Positions 24,250 to 34,479 of a stretch of 64,000 bases of DNA are shown piece after piece. The first letter of the stretch is position 1; each line of letters begins with the position of its first letter. A model generated the notes under the pieces. The model searched no databases. It saw only the letters and a program-made list of their open reading frames with translations, and was not told the origin of the DNA. The position numbers and the translations under genes are program-made. This DNA comes from Manduca sexta (Eukaryota > Arthropoda > Insecta > Lepidoptera > Sphingidae): assembly GCF_014839805.1 (NCBI RefSeq), contig NC_051131.1, positions 4,824,913 through 4,888,912 of the forward strand, read 5' to 3'.

Positions 24250-24905
24250 TTCAGTCTAAATTTAAAGAGCTTTCAATAAAAAAAAAATACATAAATTTCG
24301 GCGTTAAATTGCTATAGAGGGAAGTGGACAATTAATATTTCCAACTCCTCCCTATCTTTCTATTTGATTAATTTCGTTGCGGGATAATGACAAATTAGTT
24401 TTCCCTGAGACTCGCCGAGCTTCACTGTTCTGTGTCATAAAATGCGTGCCACTGCTGATCCTGGCTTACAGGAGCTGTAGTGGTGGGTGTGAGGGCGGGA
24501 AAGTATCTTTTCGGCGTCAAATGAGCTCCAATACCACAGTTATAAACATACATAAGGGATCGAAATAACACCTCCCGTTATCTGTAGGAGTTTAGGATGG
24601 GAAAACCGTACTCCGTGTACGCAAATAATGTTTCACTTTTAAGCTTACTGTCAATTGTTTTCGAATAAACACCGTATTTATAGAAACTAGTCCAAATTAC
24701 AAAAATTCCCTAGATAGAAAATAACTTGTTCCTTTTTCTTATTTATGTTTACGTTCGAAAGTACAGATCACAGACCACTAATTTTGAGGACGTTAAACCC
24801 GTAAGCAGGTCAAGGATTTACCATGCGATTACAATAATTTTGAATGATACAAATTACAAACATATTCACGCCGTTTACTTTCCAAGGGGTAGACAGGAGC
24901 GCAAC
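24250..24905. other. no gene recognised
   Basis: The GC-richer patch 24,400-24,520 carries a 63-codon frame without recognisable features. The rest is AT-rich. Confidence 0.35.
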
Positions 24906-24911
24906 TGTTAA

Positions 24912-25180
24912 ACCCACTTACTGCCCTGTGTATTCCGACTCTTGATAAGTGGCGAGGCTATCAACATATCGGGCACAAATTCCAGATTCTTAGCTGATAC
25001 TGAGTAAAAAAAACAAATATCACTTTGCCCGACCGGGAACTGAACCCGAAACCTCAGCACTGGAGTCGTACCTGCTGTAATACAGCGCAACCGAGGCAGA
25101 GAAATTAAATTTACCTTAATTCTCAGCACTACACTCGTGCCCTAATACAACCCCACCGAAGCAAGCAAATTCAACTTACT
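24912..25180 (-). repeat. tRNA-derived SINE, family S, with duplicated head
   Basis: On plus: 'atatcgggcacaaattccag', 'tagctgatactgagtaaaaa', 'cactttgcccgaccgggaac', 'ctcagcactggagtcgtacc', 'cagcgcaaccgaggcag' (ends ~25,100). The head then recurs in degraded form at ~25,122-25,160 ('ctcagcactacactcgtgcc', 'caaccccaccgaagcaag'), suggesting a partial tandem duplication. Confidence 0.6.
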
Positions 25181-25246
25181 TACACTACAAATCACGACCC
25201 TTGCCAAAATCTAAACGAAAAAATAACAGGTCCTTTCGAAACATTC

Positions 25247-25459
25247 TTGTTTTGCTATCTTGTATGCAATTACCCTGGTTTCTTACAAGGAGTGACCCAA
25301 TTGTTTAGTCCCTCCCGTTCAGCCGTAATGAGTGCAGGGCCGAGGGGAGCCATAATGAATGTGTCAGTCAGAAACCTGATGCGGCCATGGCGTGCATCCG
25401 ACGTGGTTGTGGCAGTTGTAATTATCCTAGTCTATGGAAGGCTATTCAATATGCAATGA
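25247..25459 (+). other. unexplained GC-richer open frame
   Basis: A frame of about 70 codons, clearly richer in G+C than its surroundings, with a hydrophobic stretch near its end (V-V-V-A-V-V-I-I-L-V-Y). I see no recognised domain and no convincing splice sites at its edges. It may be a retrotransposon remnant or an exon fragment. It stops about 70 bp before the PLE composite. Confidence 0.25.
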
Positions 25460-25530
25460 CTAGAAAATAATCAGTAGGAAACATGTAATAATGCGGGTAT
25501 TGTGATTAGTTCCGTTTCACGAACTATAAG

Positions 25531-25545
25531 TAAGTTTTGTTATTG
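25531..25545 (+). repeat. left 15-bp direct repeat (candidate TSD)
   Basis: Identical to 33,869-33,883. It abuts the 3' end of PLE copy 1. Confidence 0.7.
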
Positions 25546-25591
25546 AAATTAAACTAATTTTCGGATTCTATCGCGGTGCTGGTATTTTATT

Positions 25592-25640
25592 TTCTCCCGA
25601 CGTTTCGAAGACTTTGCAGCCTTCATGGTCACGGGGGGGA
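25592..25640 (-). ncRNA. hammerhead-like fold in PLE copy 1 3' UTR
   Basis: Mirror image of the element at 33,751-33,789. On minus it reads 'gaaggctgcaaagtcttc' followed by GAAACGTC (bases overlap at the stem edge). It forms a 7-bp stem with a GCAA tetraloop, then GAAA and a UC cleavage-like site. The expected upstream CUGANGA core is not intact, so catalytic activity is doubtful. Confidence 0.4.
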
Positions 25641-25731
25641 CTGAGGTGTTGTTCATCCGTAAAGTCAAAGTTACAATATCTACCTACATTTTACAATTAT
25701 ACAACTTTTTTAATTTTTTTTTTTTAAAATT

Positions 25732-28201
25732 TTAGCTGTTGGTGGTCCGATCTACGCAGAATGAGCTCACAGTGTCTTGAAGTCTGGCAGCCGGTCTTTT
25801 GGGTTCCGATTTAATTAAATGTAGAACTGGATCCCAGGCTTGTGCAAGCTTCCAACCATCTTCCCTATTGAAATTAGGATGTTTTTTAATTTCAATAGCC
25901 TCGCGAATCATCCTAGGCAGGAATCGGTGTTCTTTGGCGAGGATTTGTGGCTTGTCTAGTCGCAGATAATGATTGGCGCCTCCCTCAGAGTGTTCAGCGA
26001 CTGCAGACTTCGTCGAGCGTCGGTGTTTCACGTCAGCTATATGTTCTTTTACGCGGGTCCCTATATTTCTTTTGTTTGCCCGATATAAGAGAGGCCACAG
26101 TTGCAATCTATTTTGTATACTCCCGGTTCTTGTAGAGGTATGTGACACTTGACAGGTGGTAAAAATTGACTAATCTTCTTAGGCGGCTTAAAATAAGTTT
26201 TTATGGAAGCACGCTTCAGGATGTAGCCAATCTTGTCGGTGACTCCTCTTACATATGGTAATACAACCGAACACGTTCAACTGTGGCTGGTTTCACTCGG
26301 TTTCTGTGACGGCGGCGTGGAATTTGGAGCTTGTTGTCTTGCAGTACTTGCTTGACATGTTGCAGCTCAGCGGCCAGGTGTTTCTCGTCACAGATTCCTT
26401 GTGCTCTCTGAAACAAAGATTTGCCCACGGTAGCTAACTGTTTTGGGTGGTGATGAGATTCACCGTTCAGATATTTATCAGTATGGGTCTGTTTCCGATA
26501 TACAGTATGACTTAAGGTCTGATTAGGATTACGGATGATTAAAACATCTAAGAAAGCAAGAGATTTATTGTGTTCTAACTCCATAGTAAATTGGATTTTA
26601 TTGTTGATGGAGTTAAGGTGATTTAAAAATGCAGTTACTTTATCAGATGGTAAAATTGTGAAAGTGTCGTCTCACGTACCGTTTATAAAACCTTGGAGTG
26701 ACCGGGCTGTACTCAGGGCTGTCTCCTCGAAGTCCTCCATAAATATATCGGCGACTACCGGAGATACAGGGGGAGCCCATCGCTACCCCCTCAACTTGTA
26801 CATAGAACTGATTATTCCACAACATATAGCCAGATGTAAGGCAATGTTGGAGTAGTTCTGCATATTCCACAGGAATGTTATTCTCTGCTAACTTCTTAGA
26901 TACAATTCTGATGCAATCTTGTACTGGTAAGCTCGTAAAGAGAGACTGGACATCAAAACTGACCATAGTTTCATTGTCAGCTAATTTTAGGTCTTTAATA
27001 TCGCTGACAAATTGGTATGAATCCTTCACAGACGCTCTAGTGTTTCCTCTAAGTGGTGAAAGCACTTTTGCTACGTGCTGAGCCAATCTGTAGGTTGGTA
27101 TGTCGATTTGACTCACTATGGGACGTAGCGGAGCATTTAATTTGTGTATTTTCGGCAACCCATACAGTTTAGGCGGTTTTGCACACGAAGGAACGAGCAA
27201 GTTTACGTCAAGATTTAACTTATCGGAGTAATCTTTTATTAAAGAGCTAGTAGCCTTTAATACTTTAGTAGTCGGGTCTGATTTGACTATTTTATACGTA
27301 CTTACATCCGATAAAAGTTGTTCCATTTTATTATTGTAGTCTGACGTATCCATTACTACTGTCGCATTTCCTTTATCTGCACGGAGAATGGTAAGGTCCT
27401 TCATCGATCGCAAGTTCTTTAAAGCGATATATTCGTGTTTTGGAAGATTTGGTTTCGGCACTTTCTTTTGACGCAAAATTGACGAAATGTCTTGGCGTAT
27501 CGCCTCCGAATCTTCCCTGTTTCAAGTTATTTTTGAAGAGACTATTCTCAACATTGCAAATAATGTCTTCATACGGTATCCTTCGTGGAGTAACAGCAAA
27601 ATTTAAGCCTTTCGATAAAACCTGAATTGTGTTTTCGTCCAATGTTTGTTTTGACAGATTTATTACTGCGCGTTGTCCATGGTTTGCGCGGGAGTGTATC
27701 TTATCTATGGTCGCGCACGTTCCATTCCTACACTCGGTGTTTTTAAGATTATCGACATTTAATTTTGATAGTAATTTGTTGTATTTTATTATATGTTTAT
27801 TTTTGCATTCATTATATTTTGAGGTTTCGCGCTTATTTAAGGTCTCGATGCAATTTTTAAAAATCAAATGCTGATAACTCTGTCTTCAATTCATTGGATA
27901 TAATCTCAACACAATTATTTATGTACTGGAGGTCGGATCGTGTTTCGTGTATGGTAGCTCGTAACAGTTTTGTACTCGCCTGGTTAAGAATTTTAGCGCT
28001 CCCTCGTATGTATTTCTTAGGTGATAGCTTGACACACGTAGGGATGAGATTGTGGTCACGACATCTCTTCAAGAAATTCAATGATGTGCAGAATCTTGCG
28101 CGCTTGGTTTTCAAATTCTCCAACCGGCGTATTTTGTTGGCAAGTTCCAGTCCGTACTGGTTTGCATAATGATTTCTTATGTTTACGCGAATGTTAGACA
28201 T
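25732..28201 (-). pseudogene. Penelope-like element ORF, copy 1 (RT + GIY-YIG), frameshifted
   Basis: This encodes a Penelope-type retroelement polyprotein, here about 820 codons, which is close to the usual size. Order of parts: start at 28,201 (M-S-N-I-R-V-N...); an N-terminal region with the family-typical F-L-K-R-C-R-D-H-N-L-I-P block (~28,090); a reverse transcriptase with L-R-A-D-K-G-N-A-T-V-V-M (~27,380), K-L-Y-G-L-P-K-I-H-K (~27,160), the V-S-F-D-V-Q-S-L-F-T motif A region (~26,940) and G-V-A-M-G-S-P (~26,780); a position for the YVDD box (~26,670); and a C-terminal GIY-YIG endonuclease with V-Y-K-I, a C-N-C pair and S-Y-I-G-Q-T (~26,070). The frame is broken near 27,862, 27,522, 26,782, around the YVDD box and near 26,065, so the copy is dead as written. 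Most breaks are single-base changes in homopolymers, so assembly error is possible for some. The shared break upstream of YVDD is discussed in the findings. Confidence 0.9.
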
Positions 28202-28213
28202 TGAAATTAAAAA
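28164..28213 (-). repeat. PLE ORF-start tag and residual 5' terminal repeat, copy 1
   Basis: On minus: 'ttaatttcaatgtctaacat' followed by 'tcgcgtaaacataagaaatc'. The 33 nt from ATG are the same sequence that closes the 3' end of copy 2 and of the mini-elements. Upstream of 'ttaatttca' copy 1 diverges from the 3' repeat, so its 5' terminal repeat is reduced to ~12-15 bp. Confidence 0.7.
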
Positions 28214-28215
28214 AC

Positions 28216-28512
28216 TTATTTTAAGCCATTTACACAACATGCGACCAGGCACCCGTTAATGTCGGTCCCATAACAGAGTTGGTTAAAGAAAGATGTAACT
28301 AAAGCTGTATATTTACGGAAAGGAAAATACTGGTAACATGACATAATACGCGTTAAAGGACAAATAACAACCCCGTTTATGAGCTGTTGCGGCTGAACAT
28401 TTAACGGCAAGAGCAGAATTCCAGCAGAATGTCGTCAGTTAGTAGATTTCACACTTTTACTTAACAATTTATTTCATTCATTGAACGGGTGTAGCGATTT
28501 TTATTTATTGTA
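28216..28512. other. spacer between PLE copies, proximal part
   Basis: No match to PLE sequence and no recognised repeat or exon. This is the start of the 3.5-kb middle section. Confidence 0.4.
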
Positions 28513-28513
28513 A

Positions 28514-28672
28514 ACTAGCTTTTGCCCGCGGCTCCGCCCGCGTGATATAGTTTTTCGTTTAAATCTCTCAAAAGTTAAAAAGTTCCCCCCTTTTTGCTAC
28601 AGTTTTCATTACTGCTCCGCTCCTTTTGATCATAGCGTGATGATATATAACCTATAGTCACAACGTAGTAGT
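28514..28672 (-). mobile_element. Helitron-like element, 5' truncated
   Basis: Plus strand reads A|CTAG, then 'cttttgcccgcggctccgcc', so the minus-strand 3' end is CTAG with a host T. The inner blocks 'cattactgctccgctccttt' and 'tagcgtgatgatatataacc' match the copy at 36.4-36.9 kb. Family T SINE sequence begins right at its broken edge. Confidence 0.55.
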
Positions 28673-28677
28673 AGTGA

Positions 28678-28883
28678 TACACAACCTTGAAAATTCCTCT
28701 AGAGAATTTCCCAGGTTTGTAGGTTTCCTCACGATGTTTTCCTTCACCGTTGAAGCAAGTGATAATTCACAAAGAATATACACATAATATTTTTAGAGAA
28801 GTCAGAGGTGTGTGCCTTTGGATTTGAACCTGCGGACATTCGTCTTGGCAGTCTGTTCCACAATCAACTAGGCCAACGCCGCT
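28678..28883 (-). repeat. tRNA-derived SINE, family T (3' truncated)
   Basis: On plus: 'gaatttcccaggtttgtagg', 'cacgatgttttccttcaccg', 'gaacctgcggacattcgtct' and 'actaggccaacgccgct'. The 5' end is at 28,883, followed by a T-run. Confidence 0.7.
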
Positions 28884-28889
28884 TTTTTT

Positions 28890-31475
28890 TTGTTCACGTA
28901 TTGTTTATTATTATTTATACAGATATTTTTTTATCTTTCACGTTCATATTTAAATGGTAAAAGGTGCTGCCCTTGCTGTCCCATCTTAAAAATAGAATAT
29001 GTATCTACAAAAATGATTAGCAGTCTCATAAGATTGATTTCTTGTGACTACAGTGTTTACGGTCCCTTAGTAAAAGATCCTTTAAAATTACCATAAGGGC
29101 AAACGACTTTGATTTGAGTTTAAAATAGATAAATTATCAAGTCCAAGTGTGATTCTTTTTACTGATGTATCCTTCATGGACAACAGCTTCAGCGTAAAAT
29201 TAACATTTCAAAATGTTAAAGTGCCTTAAACAAAAATACCATTTCTTAATTTTTCTACTCTGAGTACGATTATGTATTTTTCATATTTTTTGAATACTTA
29301 ATTTCAAAGAAACAAAAAAATAAAAAACCGAGAAATTCTTGATGACGTCACACATACAGTTGAATAAAGTTGTTCCTTGGTCCACCTTTCTTTTTATTAA
29401 AAAAACTAAGACATCGTCATTTATCAATGTCAAAAGATAATATTATGCCGGCGCCACAGATAACAAAAATATTTGAACTCATGTGTGGCACGGGAATTTT
29501 CGTATTTGTGCAAAGTTTGTTTAAATGTTTACGTATTATCTTGTCATTCGGTATTGGTTTTACGACCACACATCAAGCGTTCAAAGTTATAGAGTTGCTT
29601 GAATGAGAACTGGTTATATATGGAAACCTAAAAGTAAAAGCCATAAAAATTTAATTTGGTCAGTGTCTGTAATAGAATACAAATACGCAAATACCCGTGC
29701 CAAACATGAGTTCAAACAAGTGTTCTAATATTTGTCTGTGTGTGGCACCGGCAAAGACGTTTTACAAATAGACGCGTCATAGACTAACAAAATTGCACAT
29801 AAAACGGCGCACTATTCACTATAGCATCATGACTGTACATATAATTACAAATTGGCTCGATGAAGTCTTTTAGTTATACAGGTGTCAAATTAACGAAGGA
29901 CCAGATATACCAGGTTGATAGAGGATTAATTTATTATACAAAATATATACCTTCTGTGTCGCCTAATAATATTGCATCGTTCAGAAAATATTCAATCGTT
30001 CCTGCGTCGACCTGCTTGCTTTAGTTGATGTTTTGTTAATGTTACAACCGGTACCTACATTTCTGCAGCAATTCGCATTACTTCCTTTATATTTTATGTA
30101 ACAATTATCATTTTGTATACGACTTATTTATGATTTCGTTGTTTGATCATAATGCTCATTTTGTGTTTATTGTATGTTGTAATTTAACCACCACGTAACC
30201 CATAATTAATAGTTAAGTGATGGCAATTTAAAGATAATATCATGTACACAAGTGCGAAATTATTTTGCTTTTATCGCGTTAATTGTTCGAATCTCTCCTT
30301 TTTTTTAGTACATACTCTATTTAGATCATATACCCACTGTTATGGTATATATCTAATATGTATTGGCAATTTGTATCGCATTCGCATTTCGCTGTTGATT
30401 ACTACCCGGTTTCATAGACCTGTTTTAAATCAGTTCTTATTATAATTATTTAATCTTTCTTATTTAACAAATTGTTAAATTAATCTGTTTGATATCTACA
30501 TAAAATATTTTTTATATTATTATCATAAGTAAAACAACCTTCGCACGACGAAGAAAGTATATTTTAATGAATGCTAATCTTTATAGTTCCTTTTTCTATG
30601 GATAAGTATAATGATCATTGTAAACTTGATGTTAATTTCTTTTCCAGTGAACATTTTCAATTTTTAAAAGTAGCGTGACTTATTTGTGAAATAATTTTGT
30701 TTGGCTTAGAATAAGTTTGTTCTTGTTAATATTAGTTTCACTTGTTTGTGTAGAAAGATAATGCTAGAATCCGAATTTCCTTTTGATGAAGACAAAGATA
30801 AATAATATGGCTAGCTAGTATGTTTCAGAGTTAATTGCTGTTCTAGATTTGTAAATTTTTATGTATATTGAATCGTATATTATTAGGCAATTTTTATAAA
30901 AATTATAAATTCTCTTTTATTTGAACATTGATACTTGATATTTATTTGATGATACATTAAAATGATTATCGAAATACAAAAGAATTCATATATTTTTTAT
31001 AAAGTTAAATCAATTGTTATAAAAATATAGTTTGACAATTGAGAATGTTTTAGCATATTATAAATATCAATGTTAATTATTATTCGTCACAGTATGTATT
31101 TTTAGACATAAAATAATTTTAAGTATATTTTATTATTTAGTATTTCGGAATTTTACAGTGTATTACAGTTTATTTTAAAGTAGTATCGTTTACTTTTCCA
31201 TTGAATATAATTAATAACTAAGATCAAATTATCAGCGCTTACATAGCTTAATAGAGGTGTAATACTTTGTAAATCTAATATGGAATGTGAATATCATTAG
31301 TACTTACTATAAGCATTTTGTACACAAAATGTTATAGCAAAAATCAAATAAAAATAATATTTTCAATATGATGTTTGTCTGATTAACGATCTTATTCTTA
31401 GATCTTATTACTATCGAATTATTATGTATTGATAATGATAGAAGTACACTGTAAATAAGATGTCAGAAATATTAT
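28890..31475. other. AT-rich spacer between the PLE copies
   Basis: Very AT-rich, with no in-window repeat match, no RNA gene and no convincing exon. Short frames at 29,370-29,606 and 30,242-30,445 are unsupported. Confidence 0.4.
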
Positions 31476-31479
31476 ACTA

Positions 31480-31712
31480 CGACGGCATAGCAAATACAGA
31501 TCTGCTTCTAAGTATTTTAATACTTGGATTGCCGTCTTCTGCACTTTTAAAACCGTTTGCAAAATAATAAAACACAATAAACCTGAATCGTGAAACGTAA
31601 CGAAAATCGCGAACGCCCTCTACCTCACAAGTATGAAGCAGCCGTAATGTCGATTGGCACAAAAACCCAACGAGTAGGCTCTCTATTTCCATATATATTA
31701 TAATTCTCTTTG
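31480..31712. other. unidentified GC-richer segment abutting the PLE truncation
   Basis: Richer in G+C than the preceding 2.5 kb. It is open on minus for about 90 codons and runs directly into the first PLE base at 31,713. Not homologous to copy 1 at the matching place. It may be captured or template-switched sequence, or simply old target DNA. Confidence 0.3.
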
Positions 31713-33650
31713 GCGCAGTAATAAATCTGTCAAAACAAACATTGGACGAAAACACAATTCAGGTTTTATCGAAAGGCTTAAATTTTGCTGTTACTCCACG
31801 AAGGATACCGTATGAAGACATTATTTGCAATGTTGAGAATAGTCTCTTCAAAAATAACTTGAAACAGGAAGATTCGGAGGCGATACGCCAAGACATTTCG
31901 TCAATTTTGCGTCAAAAGAAAGTGCCGAAACCAAATCTTCCAAAACACGAATATATCGCTTTAAAGAACTTGCGATCGATGAAGGACCTTACCATTCTCC
32001 GTGCAGATAAAGGAAATGCGACAGTAGTAATGGATACGTCAGACTACAATAATAAAATGGAACAACTTTTATCGGATGTAAGTACGTATAAAATAGTCAA
32101 ATCAGACCCGACTACTAAAGTATTAAAGGCTACTAGCTCTTTAATAAAAGATTACTCCGATAAGTTAAATCTTGACGTAAACTTGCTCGTTCCTTCGTGT
32201 GCAAAACCGCCTAAACTGTATGGGTTGCCGAAAATACACAAATTAAATGCTCCGCTACGTCCCATAGTGAGTCAAATCGACATACCAACCTACAGATTGG
32301 CTCAGCACGTAGCAAAAGTGCTTTCACCACTTAGAGGAAACACTAGAGCGTCTGTGAAGGATTCATACCAATTTGTCAGCGATATTAAAGACCTAAAATT
32401 AGCTGACAATGAAACTATGGTCAGTTTTGATGTCCAGTCTCTCTTTACGAGCTTACCAGTACAAGATTGCATCAGAATTGTATCTAAGAAGTTAGCAGAG
32501 AATAACATTCCTGTGGAATATGCAGAACTACTCCAACATTGCCTTACATCTGGCTATATGTTGTGGAATAATCAGTTCTATGTACAAGTTGAGGGGGTAG
32601 CGATGGGCTCCCCTGTATCTCCGGTAGTCGCCGATATATTTATGGAGGACTTCGAGGAGACAGCCCTGAGTACAGCCCGGTCACTCCAAGGTTTTATAAA
32701 CGGTACGTAGACGACACTTTCACAATTTTACCATCTGATAAAGTAACTGCATTTTTAAATCACCTTAACTCCATCAACAATAAAATCCAATTTACTATGG
32801 AGTTAGAACACAATAAATCTCTTGCTTTCTTAGATGTTTTAATCATCCGTAATCCTAATCAGACCTTAAGTCATACTGTATATCGGAAACAGACCCATAC
32901 TGATAAATATCTGAACGGTGAATCTCATCACCACCCAAAACAGTTAGCTACCGTGGGCAAATCTTTGTTTCAGAGAGCACAAGGAATCTGTGACGAGAAA
33001 CACCTGGCCGCTGAGCTGCAACATGTCAAGCAAGTACTGCAAGACAACAAGCTCCAAATTCCACGCCGCCGTCACAGAAACCGAGTGAAACCAGCCACAG
33101 TTGAACGTGTTCCGGTTGTATTACCATATGTAAGAGGAGTCACCGACAAGATTGGCTACATCCTGAAGCGTGCTTCCATAAAAACTTATTTTAAGCCGCC
33201 TAAGAAGATTAGTCAATTTTTACCACCTGTCAAGTGTCACATACCTCTACAAGAACCGGGGAGTATACAAAATAGATTGCAACTGTGGCCTCTCTTATAT
33301 CGGGCAAACAAAAAGAAATATAGGGACCCGCGTAAAAGAACATATAGCTGACGTGAAACACCGACGCTCGACGAAGTCTGCAGTCGCTGAACACTCTGAG
33401 GGAGGCGCCAATCATTATCTGCGACTAGACAAGCCACAAATCCTCGCCAAAGAACACCGATTCCTGCCTAGGATGATTCGCGAGGCTATTGAAATTAAAA
33501 ACATCCTAATTTCAATAGGGAAGATGGTTGGAAGCTTGCACAAGCCTGGGATCCAGTTCTACATTTAATTAAATCGGAACCCAAAAGACCGGCTGCCAGA
33601 CTTCAAGACACTGTGAGCTCATTCTGCGTAGATCGGACCACCAACAGCTA
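31713..33650 (+). pseudogene. Penelope-like element ORF, copy 2 (5'-truncated), frameshifted
   Basis: Nearly identical to copy 1 from its nucleotide 27,671 onward but lacking the first ~175 codons, a typical 5' truncation from incomplete reverse transcription. Intact segments include L-R-A-D-K-G-N-A-T-V-V-M, K-L-Y-G-L-P-K-I-H-K, V-S-F-D-V-Q-S-L-F-T and G-V-A-M-G-S-P-V-S-P-V-V-A-D-I, all in one 322-codon frame ending at 32,710. The Y-V-D-D box follows in another frame (~32,701-32,715). The palm subdomain is therefore split by a frameshift that copy 1 also carries. Further private breaks lie near 33,258 (run of G), before the GIY-YIG V-Y-K-I / S-Y-I-G-Q-T region, and near 33,503 (run of A). The endonuclease region is otherwise well preserved. 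The final stop matches copy 1. Confidence 0.9.
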
Positions 33651-33834
33651 AAATTTTAAAAAAATTAAAAAAAGTTGTATAATTGTAAAATGTAGGTAGA
33701 TATTGTAACTTTGACTTTACGGATGAACAACACCTCAGTCCCCCCCGTGACCATGAAGGCTGCAAAGTCTTCGAAACGTCGGGAGAAAATAAAATACCAG
33801 CACCGCGATAGAATCCGAAAATTAGTTTAATTTC
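33651..33834 (+). repeat. PLE copy 2 3' UTR
   Basis: AT-rich start, then 'gtaggtagatattgtaactt', 'gaacaacacctcagtccccc' and 'ccagcaccgcgatagaatcc'. Shared base for base over most of its length with copy 1 (25,546-25,731 on minus), and in diverged form with 14.4 and 17.6 kb. Confidence 0.8.
33751..33789 (+). ncRNA. hammerhead-like fold in PLE copy 2 3' UTR
   Basis: Stem II-like hairpin: 33,755-33,761 pairs with 33,766-33,772 around a GCAA tetraloop, followed by GAAAC-GUC at 33,773-33,780. This matches the 3' half of the minimal hammerhead ribozymes known from PLEs, including the almost absent stem III. The upstream catalytic CUGANGA is replaced by a sequence ending ...CCAUGA, so this is a related or decayed form and not a confirmed ribozyme. 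Confidence 0.4.
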
Positions 33835-33868
33835 AATGTCTAACATTCGCGTAAACATAAGAAATCAT
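33835..33868 (+). repeat. 34-bp PLE terminal tag (start of ORF repeated at 3' end)
   Basis: ATGTCTAACATTCGCGTAAA plus 'cataagaaatcat': the first 11 codons of the PLE ORF appear again after the 3' UTR, then stop at the right direct repeat. The same end point is seen at 17.78 and 46.33 kb. Confidence 0.75.
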
Positions 33869-33883
33869 TAAGTTTTGTTATTG
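33869..33883 (+). repeat. right 15-bp direct repeat (candidate TSD)
   Basis: Identical to 25,531-25,545. Confidence 0.7.
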
Positions 33884-33884
33884 T

Positions 33885-34475
33885 ATGTAAAATACGGATT
33901 GGCCGGTTTTGTATCTGATAAGTCTCGTCTATAGATACAATCATATAATTTTAAGTATGAATTATATTCATGGTTTTTTTGTGCAATTACGATATTATAA
34001 TGGATCGAATATCAAAGATGGACAAAAATAATTTTTTAGCCCTCAGTATAAATATATTGGTACGCATGAAGAAAAAAAATCTACACCAATTTTAATAACT
34101 TATCAGAAAGAACCACGTACATAATTGAATTCGAATTGAATCAAAGGCGAAAAGCCGAAATGTTGCGATTTTATTTATACCAGACGTATTCAAGACGTGA
34201 AATTAACAAAAGCGCTTAACTTGCTGTGAAATAATTTGACGTCTTGAAGTTTAATTGTCGCAGCAGTTTCGCGGTGGCGACGTTGACTAATGCTATGGTT
34301 TCACACTCTAATTACGAGAACAGTTCCTTCATGGCTTAGTAAATTAAAACACAATATATTATATGGTCAGCTATTAGTTTGGTTATAGAAAAATGTAACA
34401 CGTGCAATTCTACAACCCCTAAGGAGGGTTCACGTCAGGAAAACACACACTTTTTTATCCTTGAAGGGGTATTTT
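33885..34475. other. no gene recognised
   Basis: AT-rich. No in-window repeat match and no coding support. Confidence 0.4.
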
Positions 34476-34479
34476 TTAT

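Larger units (their letters stand above)
25531..33883. mobile_element. composite insertion of two inverted PLE copies between one direct repeat
   Basis: 'taagttttgttattg' occurs at 25,531-25,545 and again, in direct orientation, at 33,869-33,883, exactly at the two outer edges of the inverted PLE pair. This is what a 15-bp target-site duplication around the whole assembly would look like. Inside are PLE copy 1 on minus (25,546-~28,213), ~3.5 kb of other sequence (28,214-31,712) and the 5'-truncated PLE copy 2 on plus (31,713-33,868). Known PLEs often insert in complex, partly inverted arrangements. A later rearrangement, or insertion of other DNA between two joined copies, could also explain the middle. 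Confidence 0.65.

Noticed and set aside
32302..32508. Antisense frame identical in both PLE copies (also at 26,875-27,081)
   Set aside because: Shadow of the reverse transcriptase coding strand; identity reflects the recent duplication.
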